Source: Protonemura montana (lineage: Eukaryota; Arthropoda; Insecta; Plecoptera; Nemouridae). From it: DNA of 64,000 bases. Each line of letters opens with the position of its first letter. Position 1 is the stretch's first letter. This document shows, in pieces, positions 35,604-49,100 of the stretch. The stretch covers positions 5,901,360 to 5,965,359 of the forward strand of contig OX387604.1 in the NCBI GenBank assembly GCA_947568835.1, given 5' to 3'. The position numbers and the translations under genes were made by a program. A model generated the notes under the pieces. The model worked only from the letters and a program-made list of their open reading frames with translations. It made no database searches and was not told the DNA's origin.

Positions 35604-37647
35604 GGCTGAGTTTACGTTTGAAAGACGAAGTTGTAGAAATGTAGAGAGCTCACATCTAAAAATGGACAATTTCACGTTGGAACAACATTAAAAAAGACCA
35701 CAAAAACTTTACAATCAATTCTGTCAGCCCTTGAACTAGACAAGTCCTATTAAGTACCTACCATATGACTGTTACATAGGTCAAACAAAATTATTTTTTT
35801 GTAGAAGGTGCAGGTGTGGCTTATTCTGTTATATTTATTTTTGCATTCTCAAAGTGAAATACAAAATATAAGCTGCTAATGTAGAGGCAAACTTTAAAAT
35901 GAGAGAATGGTGGAATACTTGGCAACATATGTAAGCAAATTTAATAAAATTATACCATTTAAATTTTCTTCGGAACAAAGTTAACATTTGTCAGTAACAA
36001 ATTTGTGCTTTGCCTCTATAAGAATGGTGGCTTAACAAGTTACTCGCCAATATCTCAGTTTAATTGGCTATTGCTGCAATAGTTAAATTGGATCCAGTGC
36101 AGGCATTCAATGGAAGAAATTCTACTGAATCAACCAGCTTTCCGATTATCTGACGTGAAATTAGCAATGAATTAACCATATGATCGTGACCGCATCTTTA
36201 TCTTTAGAATTGTGGTTAGTTGGTGCATGATCTTTCAACCCCCATTAGAATTTCTTTCACCCACCTAAATAAGAACTACCAATAAAAATAAAAATCCACC
36301 CTAAGAGCACCTACAAAATATCATCATGGAGTAAGGACAGGGTGTGCGCAGTGGTAAGCTCAAAAATAGATCATAACCTATTCCATTACGACATTTTGCG
36401 ACTTATTCAACCCAATACTGAAAAGTTAGCTGAGGTCTCTTCACAATTGATAATAAACAATATCTCACCTTCCGAAGTGGCATTACCATCGTTCACGACA
36501 GCAGAAATACTGATATTTCAAACAAGACGCTACGCCCGAACTCTCGAACACATGACAGATAAACTGCACACAACAGCATCAACTAACCCAAGGCCATGCT
36601 CACTCATGGACTAAAGATGGCCCGGTTTATCGATTTTTGGGATATATCGCTTTTGCAACTGTACGGAATACGCCGAATAAAAAACAAATAAAAAGATTAC
36701 GTCAGAAAATATGTAGTAACATGTTTAATAACTTCCAACATTCTGCTTCCTGAAAGTAGTCTCACTAAATGAGCAACAGTATCCAATAGGTACATACATT
36801 AAGTGTGAACATAAGTTTGAGATGTCAGAAAATTCGAATTATGGGGCTTGTTGGACATGGAACTTTTAATTTCATAAACAAATGCAAGGTTTCCAGTTGA
36901 GTAGTATTTTTTTAAACTGATGCAGCACAAGAACTTAAATCAGAACATGCACAATTTAGTAGAATGCAATCTTTCCAGAAACCTTTCATTAGAAAATGGA
37001 TCTTTAAATGTATTAAATGATTTGAAGGTGTCCAGTTCAGCAGTATTTTATGTTAGAACGATGCAACACAATAATTTAAACCAGAACACGTACAATTTAG
37101 TTAAATGCAATGAGCTATTTCATAAGCCTTTCGTGTCTATCATGCATTCCGATTGCCATATTGAATGCCAAGCACATGTTGGACACAAAAGGGAGTAGAA
37201 TGCATTCCACCCTGATGCGTAATTAAAGCCAAGGGCCTAATGCAAAACGAATACAAAAGAGCAGGTAATTAACAAATTACAATCACAGTCTGTAACCCGA
37301 CCATAAGAAAAATACAAATTAGAAACGCACCATGCCAAAGCACTCGCAACCTAAATAACATCACTTTGCAGAAACTTCACCTTGACAGGGTGTAATAATG
37401 AAGTACACATACCTAAATGATTGCTGCATTAACCCCATCTTCTAGAATTATCAGGATATTAAACCCCCCATACTATACCTGCACTCACCCCACAAGCCAA
37501 ATACAGAGCTGGGTGATGCATGCGCCCTTCCGGAAACTAAGACCTTTAAAATACTCCTTGAATGTATAAATATGCAATCACTTAAAATACGTGGACTTCA
37601 GTTAATATTATTCAGTCTCCAATTAAGAAACCTAAATTGTCTTTTCT
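35604..37647. other. PLGRKT promoter and HUWE1 3' flank
   Basis: About 2 kb between the PLGRKT start and the HUWE1 stop codon, both on the minus strand. The right half should be HUWE1 3' UTR. No coding exon was recognised; plus-strand frames at 36342-36614 and 36920-37198 lack family features. The second overlaps a direct repeat described separately. Confidence 0.45.
36886..37112. repeat. Two-copy direct repeat, 141 bp period
   Basis: Two units of about 85 bp, 36886-36970 and 37022-37112, share AAGGTxTCCAGTT, AGTATTTT, GATGCAxCACAA and ACAATTTAGT with scattered mismatches. Corresponding bases are 141 bp apart. They probably lie in the HUWE1 3' UTR. Confidence 0.6.
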
Positions 37648-40106
37648 TTAGGCAAACCCAAATCCCTCAGAGCATTCGTGGATGGCCTTTTGAAGGTAAC
37701 GATTCAACTTGTTGTATGTTTCATAAACCGGAAGATCTAGTTGGTTGAAACTGAAACAAAGAAAACAGAGAGTGAGAATCAGAAAAACAAACTATAACAG
37801 TTACAGGACAAGCCAGATTCAAGATGGCTTACAACAGGCAATATTCTTACCATGTGTGCGCGGAAGGAAGGCGATCTGTCGAACGGTCATCTCTGTGAAT
37901 TTGGAACTTTTGGACTCCGTTCATCCCCTCTAAGGCACCAAAACCTTGGAGAGGCACTTTTGATGTTCCAGTTACAAACTGCAGGAACTTGGCTCTATCA
38001 GCCTGGTCAAATGACCTTAACGCCCGCCAGAACCATTGAATCTATAAAAAGCAAGGGACACCAGAGTTATTTAACATTGCATACTGGAACATTCACATTT
38101 AAAAACCAGTTTTGGAATGACAAGCAACAATAAATAATTAAATCATGAGTGTTCCATTGTAGGGAACCACCATCTGTGATTGGGGATTGGTAATCGAGTA
38201 CCAGCATTTATTTAGCGTTCAGGGAGCAAGTGCTAACTAGTTCTAATGCAGCTAGGGTGCCAAGAGCTTGTATAATGTTGTGGTGAAGAAATAAAAAGGG
38301 AGCAAAACTTACCAGAGATAAAGAATGAACTACCCTCTCTTTCCTTCTTCACCACAACATAGCTAATTCTAATGTTTTGTACCTGTAACGATGTTGGTTG
38401 ATACTTGTGATACTCGGTGTTAGACCTGAGATCCTCAATGTCTACGTTTGGCAGACCCGAAATCAATAGCTCCAATTCTTGCTCATTGAAAATGGCTATC
38501 AACCTCTTTGGGATGATGTCATAGAAGCCTTCTAAGAAAGCATTTATCCTGCAGATAAAAAAGTTTTTTCCATAAAGCAAACATAAAGACACAATTACAA
38601 AACTGATTAAGAAAAATTGACAAGATCTAACAACAAAGCACAGAAATTATCCAAAAACCTAATCAAAGTTCTTATCTACCTGCTCTTGTTCTCATTGTGG
38701 CAAGAACTTGACATGATTTGAACTGAATGACTTACTGTTTACGAATAGCACCAGTCATTTTCATTTGGCAAACAAGACGAATGTAGTCCATCTTAGTGTG
38801 CTCGCTGACGAAGATGTTACGTCCATTCGGGATGAGATCACGGACTTCGGTCACTCCAAACTCTTGAACCTGGGAGAAAATATTGAGAGCAAAGTATAAG
38901 CAAGTGTTTGTGTACCAAAGATATATTAGAAAGGCTTAGGCTAAACCTAAAACTAATAATAAAATTATCACATAAAAATGTCTTCACATTTAGCCTAATT
39001 TGACATTGAAAAACAGGAAAAATTATCTTAGCGCTTTTCCATTTCAAAAACCAAGAAAATTTAACACAAACTTGGAAGTTGGTTTTATAATTAGAAAAGT
39101 CTACAGCTACCAGCAATTAGCATCTAGTCTAAAAGAATCAATATGGGCCTAACAAATTTACCTCAGTACTGAAAGTCAGCTCGTAGCCCACCGTGCTGAC
39201 ATGGTTTTCCATCAGATACACCAGGCCCTGATAGAAACTGAAATCCTCAGTCTCCATGTCTGTGTACTTCACAAGAATACCCAAAATGTGCTTGTAGAAC
39301 GACCGGGTGAAGTAGCATTCGAGAAGTTTGTTGTCGTAAATTGCTTTAGCTGAAACAAACGGTCGTACTGATTTGCAAGAAAAAACCTTCGACATCGACT
39401 TAGTAACAGTGACAGTACATCTAAATGGTATGCTTCAGAAGCCAACGATAAAAATGTGCTTACCAATCACCCTCCCCACAAATTTGAAGTAGCAAAGATG
39501 GTTCGGATTGCAGTGAGAAGTCGAATTGATCATGTAAGTGACGCGATCTCCTGGCGAAGTCGTGAAGAGCGCATACATGGGATTAAAAATTTCCCGCGAT
39601 ATGATAACATACCATTCTCGCAGCAGCCCACCGGCATCTTGACCTTCTTCCCCTGCAACGATAAAAAATAATTAACTCCGGGCCTGCCGCCAAGATCACC
39701 TGCGTCTAAGGATGCCAGCTGTCACCAAATATAAGCAGCTAGAAGTTAGAAGGGAGGCACTCCCAGATTTAGACTGTGACTAGTGTAAAAGTCTACAAAT
39801 ATTGAAGAACAAGAAGCAATGCGAGTGTACCTTCAAACACGATGTAGAACCGGTTCTTCCACTCGTCGGCATTTCGACGGTGCAGCTCGCGGAATGAATC
39901 TTCGAACACGTTGTTTCTGCGAACATGGACGGCCAATTCTTCACGGCGGATGCCCTCGTCCAGACGTTCTAGCTCAGAGCGGAAGTAGCGACGCTTCACG
40001 TCAAAGTCCAGAACCCGCGTGTGGTCCACCAGGACGGCAAAAGGCCCATCAGCCAAGTGGGTCGTCGACTGCCTCAAGATCTGGTTAAGCACAGTGCGGT
40101 GCGTTT
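37648..40106 (-). other. HUWE1: HUWE1 exons encoding the HECT catalytic domain
   Basis: Exons 40106-39831, 39652-39464, 39349-39162, 38869-38736, 38548-38383, 38041-37851 and 37750-37648. The N-lobe begins near [20 protein letters not shown], with [15 protein letters not shown] and [20 protein letters not shown] for E2 binding. The C-lobe has [20 protein letters not shown] and the catalytic LPSAHTCFNQLDLP. The catalytic cysteine (residue 2656 of this fragment) has its codon split TG|T by the last intron. The protein ends [10 protein letters not shown]. Confidence 0.96.
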
Positions 40107-43100
40107 CTGAAACAAAGCATTCATTGGAGTCAATTTTCTACAAAATACCAGCCTTTTGATTTTTGATTCCACCAGCAGGAATAATAATTCCCCTAATCAT
40201 CTGTGAATAACAGCATTTTATTTGTATTAGAAGGACTGAATCACATGGCTTACAGAAACACCAAGGAAACTTCTGGGCCATTAGAGTTAAGAAGGAAGAT
40301 CCCTTCCAATGGTTAATTTCTTCATATCTTGACTCAGACTTGGCAGACCCCCCAAAGATGTATTTCTTTTTAAACGTGATTAAAATAAGAGCGGGGTATG
40401 GTTATACACTTAACACCATAATTTGATTTTAATGGTTAAATATTTACTTTCATGGGGTAAAAATCAAGAAAAATACCAAAATTTGCTACCAAAATTGTGG
40501 TCCTACTCTTTGCTTAACAATGATAATAGTCATGTTTCTGATTATACAATATAATTTGGGTTAATCTTATTTTATTGTATTTTTTTCCTGAAGAGACTGC
40601 AGAGTATGAGAAATAAATAAATAAAAAATAAATAAATCAAATTATCCTTAACTTGGTTTGAAAGATTCATTTTTTAGGGCTTAATGACAGCAAGTGGAGA
40701 TAGTAAAATAAATATTGATATTTCTGACCCAAATTTAATCCTTTTTTTACAACATACCCATGCTGTACTGATCCAGCTCAAATAGTCTGGTTGTAATGTG
40801 AGTGCAAAAATTGGCCTAGTTGTCACAATTTTAGCTTAGGGATCATTCCCCTAAAGTTAACCAAGCTAAAAACACAGAAATGACAGCCATCATGGCGAAG
40901 AACCGTGACTCATTTGCACATGGTAGACTTCTTACCGGCAAATTTTAGGAACTTTTGTTGGTCTGGCGGCAGGTTAATTGGTGACGGCGACACTTCCCAG
41001 TTGATGTTCAGAGCGGTGGGCCGTTCAGGTGTACTAGTAGACTGGCCAGGGTCGTCAGGGGCGGGCTGAATTGGCGACAAGGGCGCCACTTCTGAGGCAT
41101 CAAAGTCGAAAGGCTGGTGCACCTGCGATTGGTCCAGCAAAGGATCCCGGGTTTCGTATGTACGAGACTCTTCAGCAGCTGTGGCGTGCACCAGGAAGAA
41201 GGCTTCGACAGCCGGCTGCAAACAACGGTGAAAATCAAGGTTGGTCCAGGGTTTTTTAGGACAGCAAGTTAGCTCTATGCCTTTGCAAATAACCTGTCTT
41301 ATCAGATGTGCTGATGGAGGAGTAGACAGTACTGTGACACGAGAGAGCAGCTTTGGCATCTATTCCATCAGAACAATTATAATATTGTTACGTGTTCCTT
41401 GTGGACATGTGGGGACCTGCTGGGTTTGGCAGGATTATGCAATGGTGGATGTTTTTTTACAGCTATTGCTGTTAAGGAACGCGCTTCATTTGATTTGATT
41501 TGTTACAACAATGCATTGATGTTTAACAATACACTGTTTTCACAACGGGCCCTGTGGCACTAGTCTAAAGGCGTCGGTGAATGAGTGGTTGATGATGAAC
41601 CTATCCTAGTTGAGAAGAGAGGAGGGGAAACCCGGTGCCGGCACGTAGCCTACTCCTGTCGAATAGCACCAAGAGGACCACCGGCTTAACGTCTCTTCCG
41701 AAGAACGGTACAACGCAAACAACAGGATTCCTCCACAAATCCATGCTGCCGAGAGGTTGATAAGCAAGGCTAATGAAGTTGCTGTACTAACTTCCATCTC
41801 TCCAACCACTCTCTTGAACAGAAGTGGTCACTTGTATGATGGTCGAGAATGACATTCGAGAATGACTTATGATAGTGCATGGTGTGTCGACTGGTTTCTG
41901 CAGAAAGCTTATGGTGTACGTGACATTTTAGGTCATGTCTGGCCTGTCTAAACGTCACTCAGGGTGTGGTTTGCCGGCACCTATAAATGGGTGTGCGGCC
42001 AATAAATGGAGAGTTCTAAACAATAACTTGGGGAGCTCCCTCATGGGTTAGTCTGCCGACGTGCAGTTCGGCAAAGCTTAACGCGTATTGGGTGTAGGAG
42101 TGCTGGTTGTAATGTAATTCAGCATTTTAAGTGCAGGTGAACCGTGGTCTGTGTCGGCAATAATTTGTGGAACCCTGTGAAGAAGTTCTGAACTGGAAGA
42201 TCCCTAGATAACGTGTACCTCTCAATAGCCAAGTGAGGCATCTTAAAACAAGCTGGCAAAATGCAATTTTCAATTTGCATTAAATTAGATGGTGTGCCAA
42301 CAACATCAAATATAGGCCAACGTAAATTCACGTTTTTGTGCCTGCTGACAGGGGTATTACCTGTAAGACTAGCACTGCATGGTGGTCGGGGGTGTCAGCC
42401 AGCTCTAGCAGACAAGCGCTGAGTGTCTCCCACAGTCGATCCAGGAGTAGTATCTCGCTGAGCGTCACCAGTCCAGGCTCGTCTTCCTGATCTGTCTCAG
42501 GTTCCGGTTCAGGCTCTGGCTCCGGCTCAGGCTCTGCCTCTTCCTCTGCCTCTACTTCGGCCTCCAGGGTCGTATCTGTCAGGAAACACTCACAACGGTC
42601 ACGAAGTTTCATGTTTAACTAAACTCAACAGGCAACTCTTCTTACAGAGTCAATTTCAATTGTTCATTAAGGCTGTTGTATCGGGTGCTTACTCACGTCA
42701 ATATCTAGGTTTACTGGGTACTATTAAGCGGGCCAAACCACTTGTCCGATCGCGATGAAACAAAAACTAGGCAACTCATAACACTATTGTAAACACTACT
42801 CAACTACACATAAAAAAAAATACTCTGGCCAACCATTTTGAAAAGCAGGTATCCAGTTGTATCCAGTTTTTATACAATATTTTTGAGTAGATTTTCTAGA
42901 AAATGAGCACTAAAAGAAATTTTTTAGTTGCTGACACGGTTTGCATTAACCTAAATTAAAGAATAAAAAAATAAGATTAAGTTCCCTTGATCCCTCAGAG
43001 AAAGAAGATTGAGGCAAATCCCCTTAAGATTCTCCTTAATCGGGAATCATGGGGTAAGCAGCATTATTAAATTTGTTTTCTACTGTAAGTATAGATTCCC

Positions 43101-46100
43101 TGTACCTCACAATTTCCTATAAATTCCACACCTAAGTAGTGCATAAAGTCCACATATTTACCAACCCCAGAATCAAAATTCTCCAGTTCATATACCATTT
43201 CTATGAGAAATGAATGCGTAGGCTTGCTTATTTATAAACTCAATATTAATAAGCTTCTCCAACAATTCCAGGCAGATTTTAGCTTCGTTCCACCACACGG
43301 GTGTCATCTTTTAAGCCCCATCCTTGCAAGTTCCTAGTCATACAATCACCATGAAGACTACAAGCTCTGACTTTGTTCAAGGTTTTGAGCGCCATTGGTA
43401 GATGCTTTTGTGGTTTTACAGTGTTTTACTCTTTTTTGAGGGGTTTGCAGAACCACGACTTACAAAGCCTTTTTTAGGACTGTAAATCCTTCAAAACAGA
43501 GCAAACACTGTAAACCACATAAAGCACTTTCAGGTTGAATGATTTCTGAAGCGTACCTTCATTGGTGGTCGACGAACGATCCGAAGCCAGCGGGTCTTCG
43601 TCAGGAAGGCTGGAATCGGTAGTGTCCATTGCTCCAACGTCAACCTCTTCGATGGACTGAGCAATGGACGTGGAAGTGTCAATGCCCTCAGGGTGATCAG
43701 AGGTGTCCGATGAACTGACGGCAGATGTGTCAGCAGGCCCTGCCTCATCCAAGGTGGAAGGATGCAGCCGGCCAGAAGACCCTGCCCCGTCTTGTGTGGT
43801 AGGGTTACGAGTCACTCGCAACGCTAAGACACAACACAAACATGTCACGACAAGGTTCATAAATGAAGTTCCTGTCTAATGGTCTTTTAAACACTTGATT
43901 CTGTTATACTTCATTCTTGAGAAAGTATCAATTGAAACTGAGTATTTTGGACTAAAATAATTTAAGTGATATTAACTTGGGATGTCAGGGGAGGGGAGGA
44001 CTTGTGTACCAAGGGATACTTGGGGTAGCAATTGGTAATGGCTAATGGCCAATGGGTAGCCCAGGTAAGCACTAATTAGTTCTAAACACCTGCCGAATCA
44101 GCCAAAGCTCTAATCCTATTTTCAAACATAATAAGCCGTACAATCACTGCGTGAATACAATAGGCCTACAATGGAAAAAGTTTGGGACTTGAAAGAGATT
44201 TTTTAAATTAAATACGCAACCATTTAAGGCATCTTACAGACCTGAGAAGCTAAATAGTCTTTTCCCACGAGAAGAGGACATCCAATAAAATGTAAACTAT
44301 TTTTAACTAAAAACCTAATAGACTTCGATCAACTTGGTAAAAGTCTCAAACCCCATTTCTGAACTACTTCAAAACAACCCTGAATCTCCCACCTTGCAAA
44401 ATCTCATTCTACTCACGAGGATTTGCGCTAGTAACGATGATCGGACTCTTGGCTCTCTTGCTTTTGTGCGACATCCGAATGGACTCGCGGATCTGTGTGA
44501 TGACCTTCAGGATGCGCAGGAAGAACGCTTGACTAGACGTCTTGGACGTGAGCGTGGCCATGGATGGCAGCTGGAGGTCGCAGCCTCCTTTCGGCTTGGA
44601 AGGGGCGCTCACGACGATGCTATCCTTGGTGAACCGATTGTTGAGAACGCCTCGGTTCGGGCGCTCCCGGTCCACAGCAAGAGTCTCCGTCGAGTCGTGT
44701 TGGTCGTCGCGTTTAATCTTAACATTCATTGCCTTCAGCTCGTGGAGCAGAGCTTTGATGTGTTCATTAACCATGTCGGAGAGTTCTAAAGCGCCTTGCA
44801 GTAGCAGGTCCAGGATCTGCAAGTGCAAGTTTAGTCAAATAACATGTGCGATCTAAAAGCAAAACGTAAAATTATTGAACAACAGTTTAATTTCCCAGCG
44901 TCGCTATCAGTAAAGTGCTTTTCCCAAAATTACAATAAATTATACATTTTATAAGTCGCTTAAAATTTGCTTACGTTCCATGCGTCGAAGGTGATCAGAG
45001 AATGAAAATTTCCTATCAACAAAAGCTTTATTTATTTATTTTTTAGAAAAAAGCTCTCCAAGTATTTCCTAGCAAATAAATGGGAAATAGATGTGCAGCT
45101 TGGTCAAAAAAAATTGTAGGGCAACAGATTTTTCTACCCAGCGTCGAGTCCTCAGAAACTAAAATATAATTCATGTTGTGCCACTCTGCCTAGTTGACCG
45201 CTTAGAAGCAACATAGGAGTGAACAAAGTGCATGCCAGCCAGGGCGCTTACCATCTCTCTGGTCGGCTCGGGGCAGTTGGCAAGGTTAAGCAACAACGCC
45301 GTAGCATCTTCTAGCCCCTCCTCGGAGCAGCTCTTTGACGTGAGTACTTCGATGGCCAGACGAAGATGTCTATCCGGCACCGAGACCAGATCCTGCCTCT
45401 TGGCTACGCTGCTCTCGTCATCTGGCTCCAGGCGCGACAGGTATAGATGGCAGTCAGGCAATCCGATGGAGATAAGTGACAGCAAACGCAGCAATTTGTC
45501 GGTCAACAGGCAGCTACGTTTCACCACTGGCGACGACAGCATCTGGATGAGTTGGCCAAATGCGGAAGTCTCAAATGTTGTCGGGTTGCCCGAGTCATCG
45601 AGGCCAATCGAAGATGAACTGTGAGTTCTCGCAACGCTCTTGCCCTTCTTGGAGGTGAGAGAATCGAGTTTGACTAGCATCTCCCAGAAGTCTGTCTGGT
45701 CCAAACGGCTGGCCCTTGGGGAGGTCAGCTTGCTGCGGCCTTCATTTCCCTCTTTGGTCGGAGTTGTGTTGTCCTTGCCTAGACTCCCAGAGTCCACGTC
45801 TTTCTTGTGTGGGAGAAAGTACCGGGGGAAGCTCTTGGCCAGCGAGATCAGCACTTCCAGAGTGTGTCTGCAAATGATGGACATAGCTGTGAGGTTTAAA
45901 ATTTAAATTTCTCCAAGACCTAATGGTCAGTTGCGTAGCTTTGCAAATTATCTGACCAACTAAAATTAAAAAACCAAAAACAACAAAACAAGAATAACAT
46001 TCTAGTGCATTTTAGAAAAGCTACATAGCGAAAAAAAACCCATATAACCTCGCTGTTTGATTTACACGTCATTAGCTTCAATTTTAAGTTTTTTATGTAG

Positions 46101-49100
46101 GCTCAAAGAAGCAAACGAAAGTTTTCTACCACGCGCACACTGTAATGGGTTATATGTACTGCAAATTGTACAGTGACAGTTGACATATTTGCCATGAAAC
46201 CAAAGCCAGGGGGAACCCAGGGCTATCTATTGTCGTCTACGTTTACAAGCGCCAGCGTGCCGGACTGCTTGGCTGCAGCCCTCACTGCCTGGCTGAGTGT
46301 TGCTGACGCTAGCATTTAAGGACATTTACAGCAAACCAAGCATGATCGGGCTATGCTGCGCTACACGTCTCGAAGCCAGGTGGCCGGATGCGAGGGGGCT
46401 ACGCAGTCGATCTTGCAATCTATTGATAAGTGTCCTTTATGCTGACTGAACAACCAATCATATTGTTAAGATGCTGTGTTATGAGTGTGAGCCATCTAAT
46501 CACCTTGTTTTGTACAGCTGCTATTTTTCACACACTTCTTAGCCAAATAGAGTTGAAGCCAAATCATACCCTAAATACCTTATTTTAATGGTCATGCACA
46601 GTTGCATTTATCAAAATTGTTTAACTAGTTTTAAAGTTTTTCCAGCAACTAGTTTTTACTAGTTTTTAGCTATATTAAGCTATATTATTTTTTTGAATAA
46701 CGGCAAGGCACTGCGTGCACTGCGAGATAACTGCACGGGGAAAACCCAAAATGGTACAAAAGCATCAGCCATTGGCTTTCTAGGCTGCGAGCATTGTAAC
46801 AGGTAAATAAATGGTCGGATGCATTACCTGAATACGATAGGTGCAGCCTGTGGGTGGATGTTGATGGTATCCTGACCCTTGGCCTGCATGTTGCTGGCGA
46901 CAGCACGCTTTCCCACGTGGCGGGAGACCGAAAACACGCTGGCACGGCACCCGAGAGCAGCGTCTAGGCTGATATTGAGCCACGATGGTGACTGATTGCG
47001 TCCGGCCCCGCCAATACCCACGAGGTCTGCGTTCTGAGACCGTGTGGCCATCCTCCGCCGACTCGGGATAGGGTCTGGTGGCCGGCACTCGTTGCATCGC
47101 GCCATTATCGAGATCAATGCCTGCACACAGCCGAATACTATAAGTAACGTGTTGTAGGTTGAAATTATGTCTCAATACCTCGTAAAGACTTGGCATTTTT
47201 TTGAAGACCATTTTTTATCAGTTTGCAACAGCATTTTATGTGAGACTTATTTCTGCATTCTTTCCTTGCTTTAACAGTTAAGAATTGCTAAATCACTAGT
47301 GGGGTAGTAGGTAGCAGTACTTATTTCAGTGCTCGAATCAATTGCTTCAGTTTACAAATTGCAATTGTGAGAAGGTACACAGACCTCACTCATACCAAAT
47401 GAAATTACTTTCAACCACAATTTCTCCACAGCAGAAGACTACGCCTATAAAATAGTGAGAGTTGTATGCAACTGACCCGGATGACCCAATCACGTGTGGG
47501 CCCATGGTAGCAGAGGTTACGCAGCACTCTGTGGAGACGGCCCGTGTTCAGCTTTGGCTCATCCACGAAGAGCAATACAAGCAAACACGACATAGCTTCG
47601 TGGTCGAGAAGCTGCCGGCCCCTCAGTCTGTTAAACAGGCCAGTCACATTATTAAAAGCAGGGACAGACAGCTTATTGGGTCATAAGAGAAATTAGGTGG
47701 GTTAATCAAAGAAACTGAATAAATTTGAAAGTCCAAAGACTCCTCACAGCTGGGCACTGCCAATATCGAACTCACAGTTTGAGAATGAACAGTTTTCTAA
47801 AAAAGCAAAAGATGCGTGAATAGAGGTAACCTGGCAGAGTCAAAGCGATTAAAATGACTATTTTGTTGTAATGATGGAAATGAAGCGTTGGTATTCGGAT
47901 AAGTTACAGAAACCTGTGTAGACTTTCCCTTTAAATGAGCGAGTGAATCAATTACCGTAGAGTGCCCTGTCCGCTGGTGCCTTCCCCAGTCAATGCAGGT
48001 AGGGGATCTGGCCGGTTGCTCCACGTGCCCCCCCATTGGGCTCTTTGGGGGACCGTATGGATAGCATAGCGTGTGCCCACGCGCCCTGAAAAACAAACAA
48101 AGTTCAAGAACACTGCAAGAGCCACACCCTTCATACCAGATTTTGGATTCTAACTGAAAAAATATGTCTTCCAATTAGGATGCCAATCTGTTACCGAGTT
48201 GCTAGGTCGAACAATTAATTTCCAACAAGAATCAGCTCACAAGTTATCTATAAGCACTGGTAAGAACAAAATCAACGGGCAACTGTAATGAAGTCACATA
48301 GAGCAGCACAAATACAAAATATGACTTAGAAAAAAACTATTTAAAACTGAGAAAACAACTTACTATACCTAGGTCCCATAAGCAAAATCCGCCGTGACAC
48401 TACAATCTCCAAACAAACACAGTAAAAAAGTGTGGTATTCAGAAATTTTCGCTTAAACTCGTAGTAAGCAGATTTTTTCTTTTGCCTCTCAAAATATCCT
48501 ATCAAGGTAGTATTAATCGACAAAAAACGTTTCGAAAACTAGACAAAAACCTCTTTACGAGACAAGACCACTTTTTCTAGAATCTAGTCGTAATTGGGAG
48601 GAACCGCAGTCAGAAAATAATCGAGCCGTTTGTTAAAAAATGTTAAAAAAATTTGGTAGGCAAGCCTTAGTTTACCCCAATAGGTTCCAGGTTATGGGAT
48701 GCCCCGTTATCAAACAAACAAAATTGTAGGTTCCGGATATTTTTCGTCGTCGACTTTACTAAGCTGTAACCCTCTGCACTCATTTTAATTGAGGCACGCT
48801 GTCCCGGTTGCTCCCCTCTTGTGTAGCTTTGCTCAAGTTTCTCTTTCATTACTCCTCCCCAAAGTTGCCTTAATCTCCTTCTGAACTGTGTCGCTCAATT
48901 TCCCCCTTGTTCAGTCGACTGCAGTATGTTGCAGTTAACTGAAGTAGCCGCACGCCCGGCGCAGTTTAGTTGGCCACCAAATAAACAAGTATAGTTGGAA
49001 TCATTTACTGTAATAAAAGATGAAATGAATGCGCAATGCCAGATAAAACGATAGTGCTCGTGAACTGTGGTCCTTGTAGTTTAATAATTATCAAGCATTT

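Noticed and set aside
36342-37198. Two plus-strand frames as small genes
   Set aside because: No homology, no splice support, and the second overlaps a direct repeat in the likely HUWE1 3' UTR.
44334-45906. Long plus-strand frames over HUWE1 exons
   Set aside because: They are antisense shadows of conserved HUWE1 exons 44417-44816 and 45252-45867.
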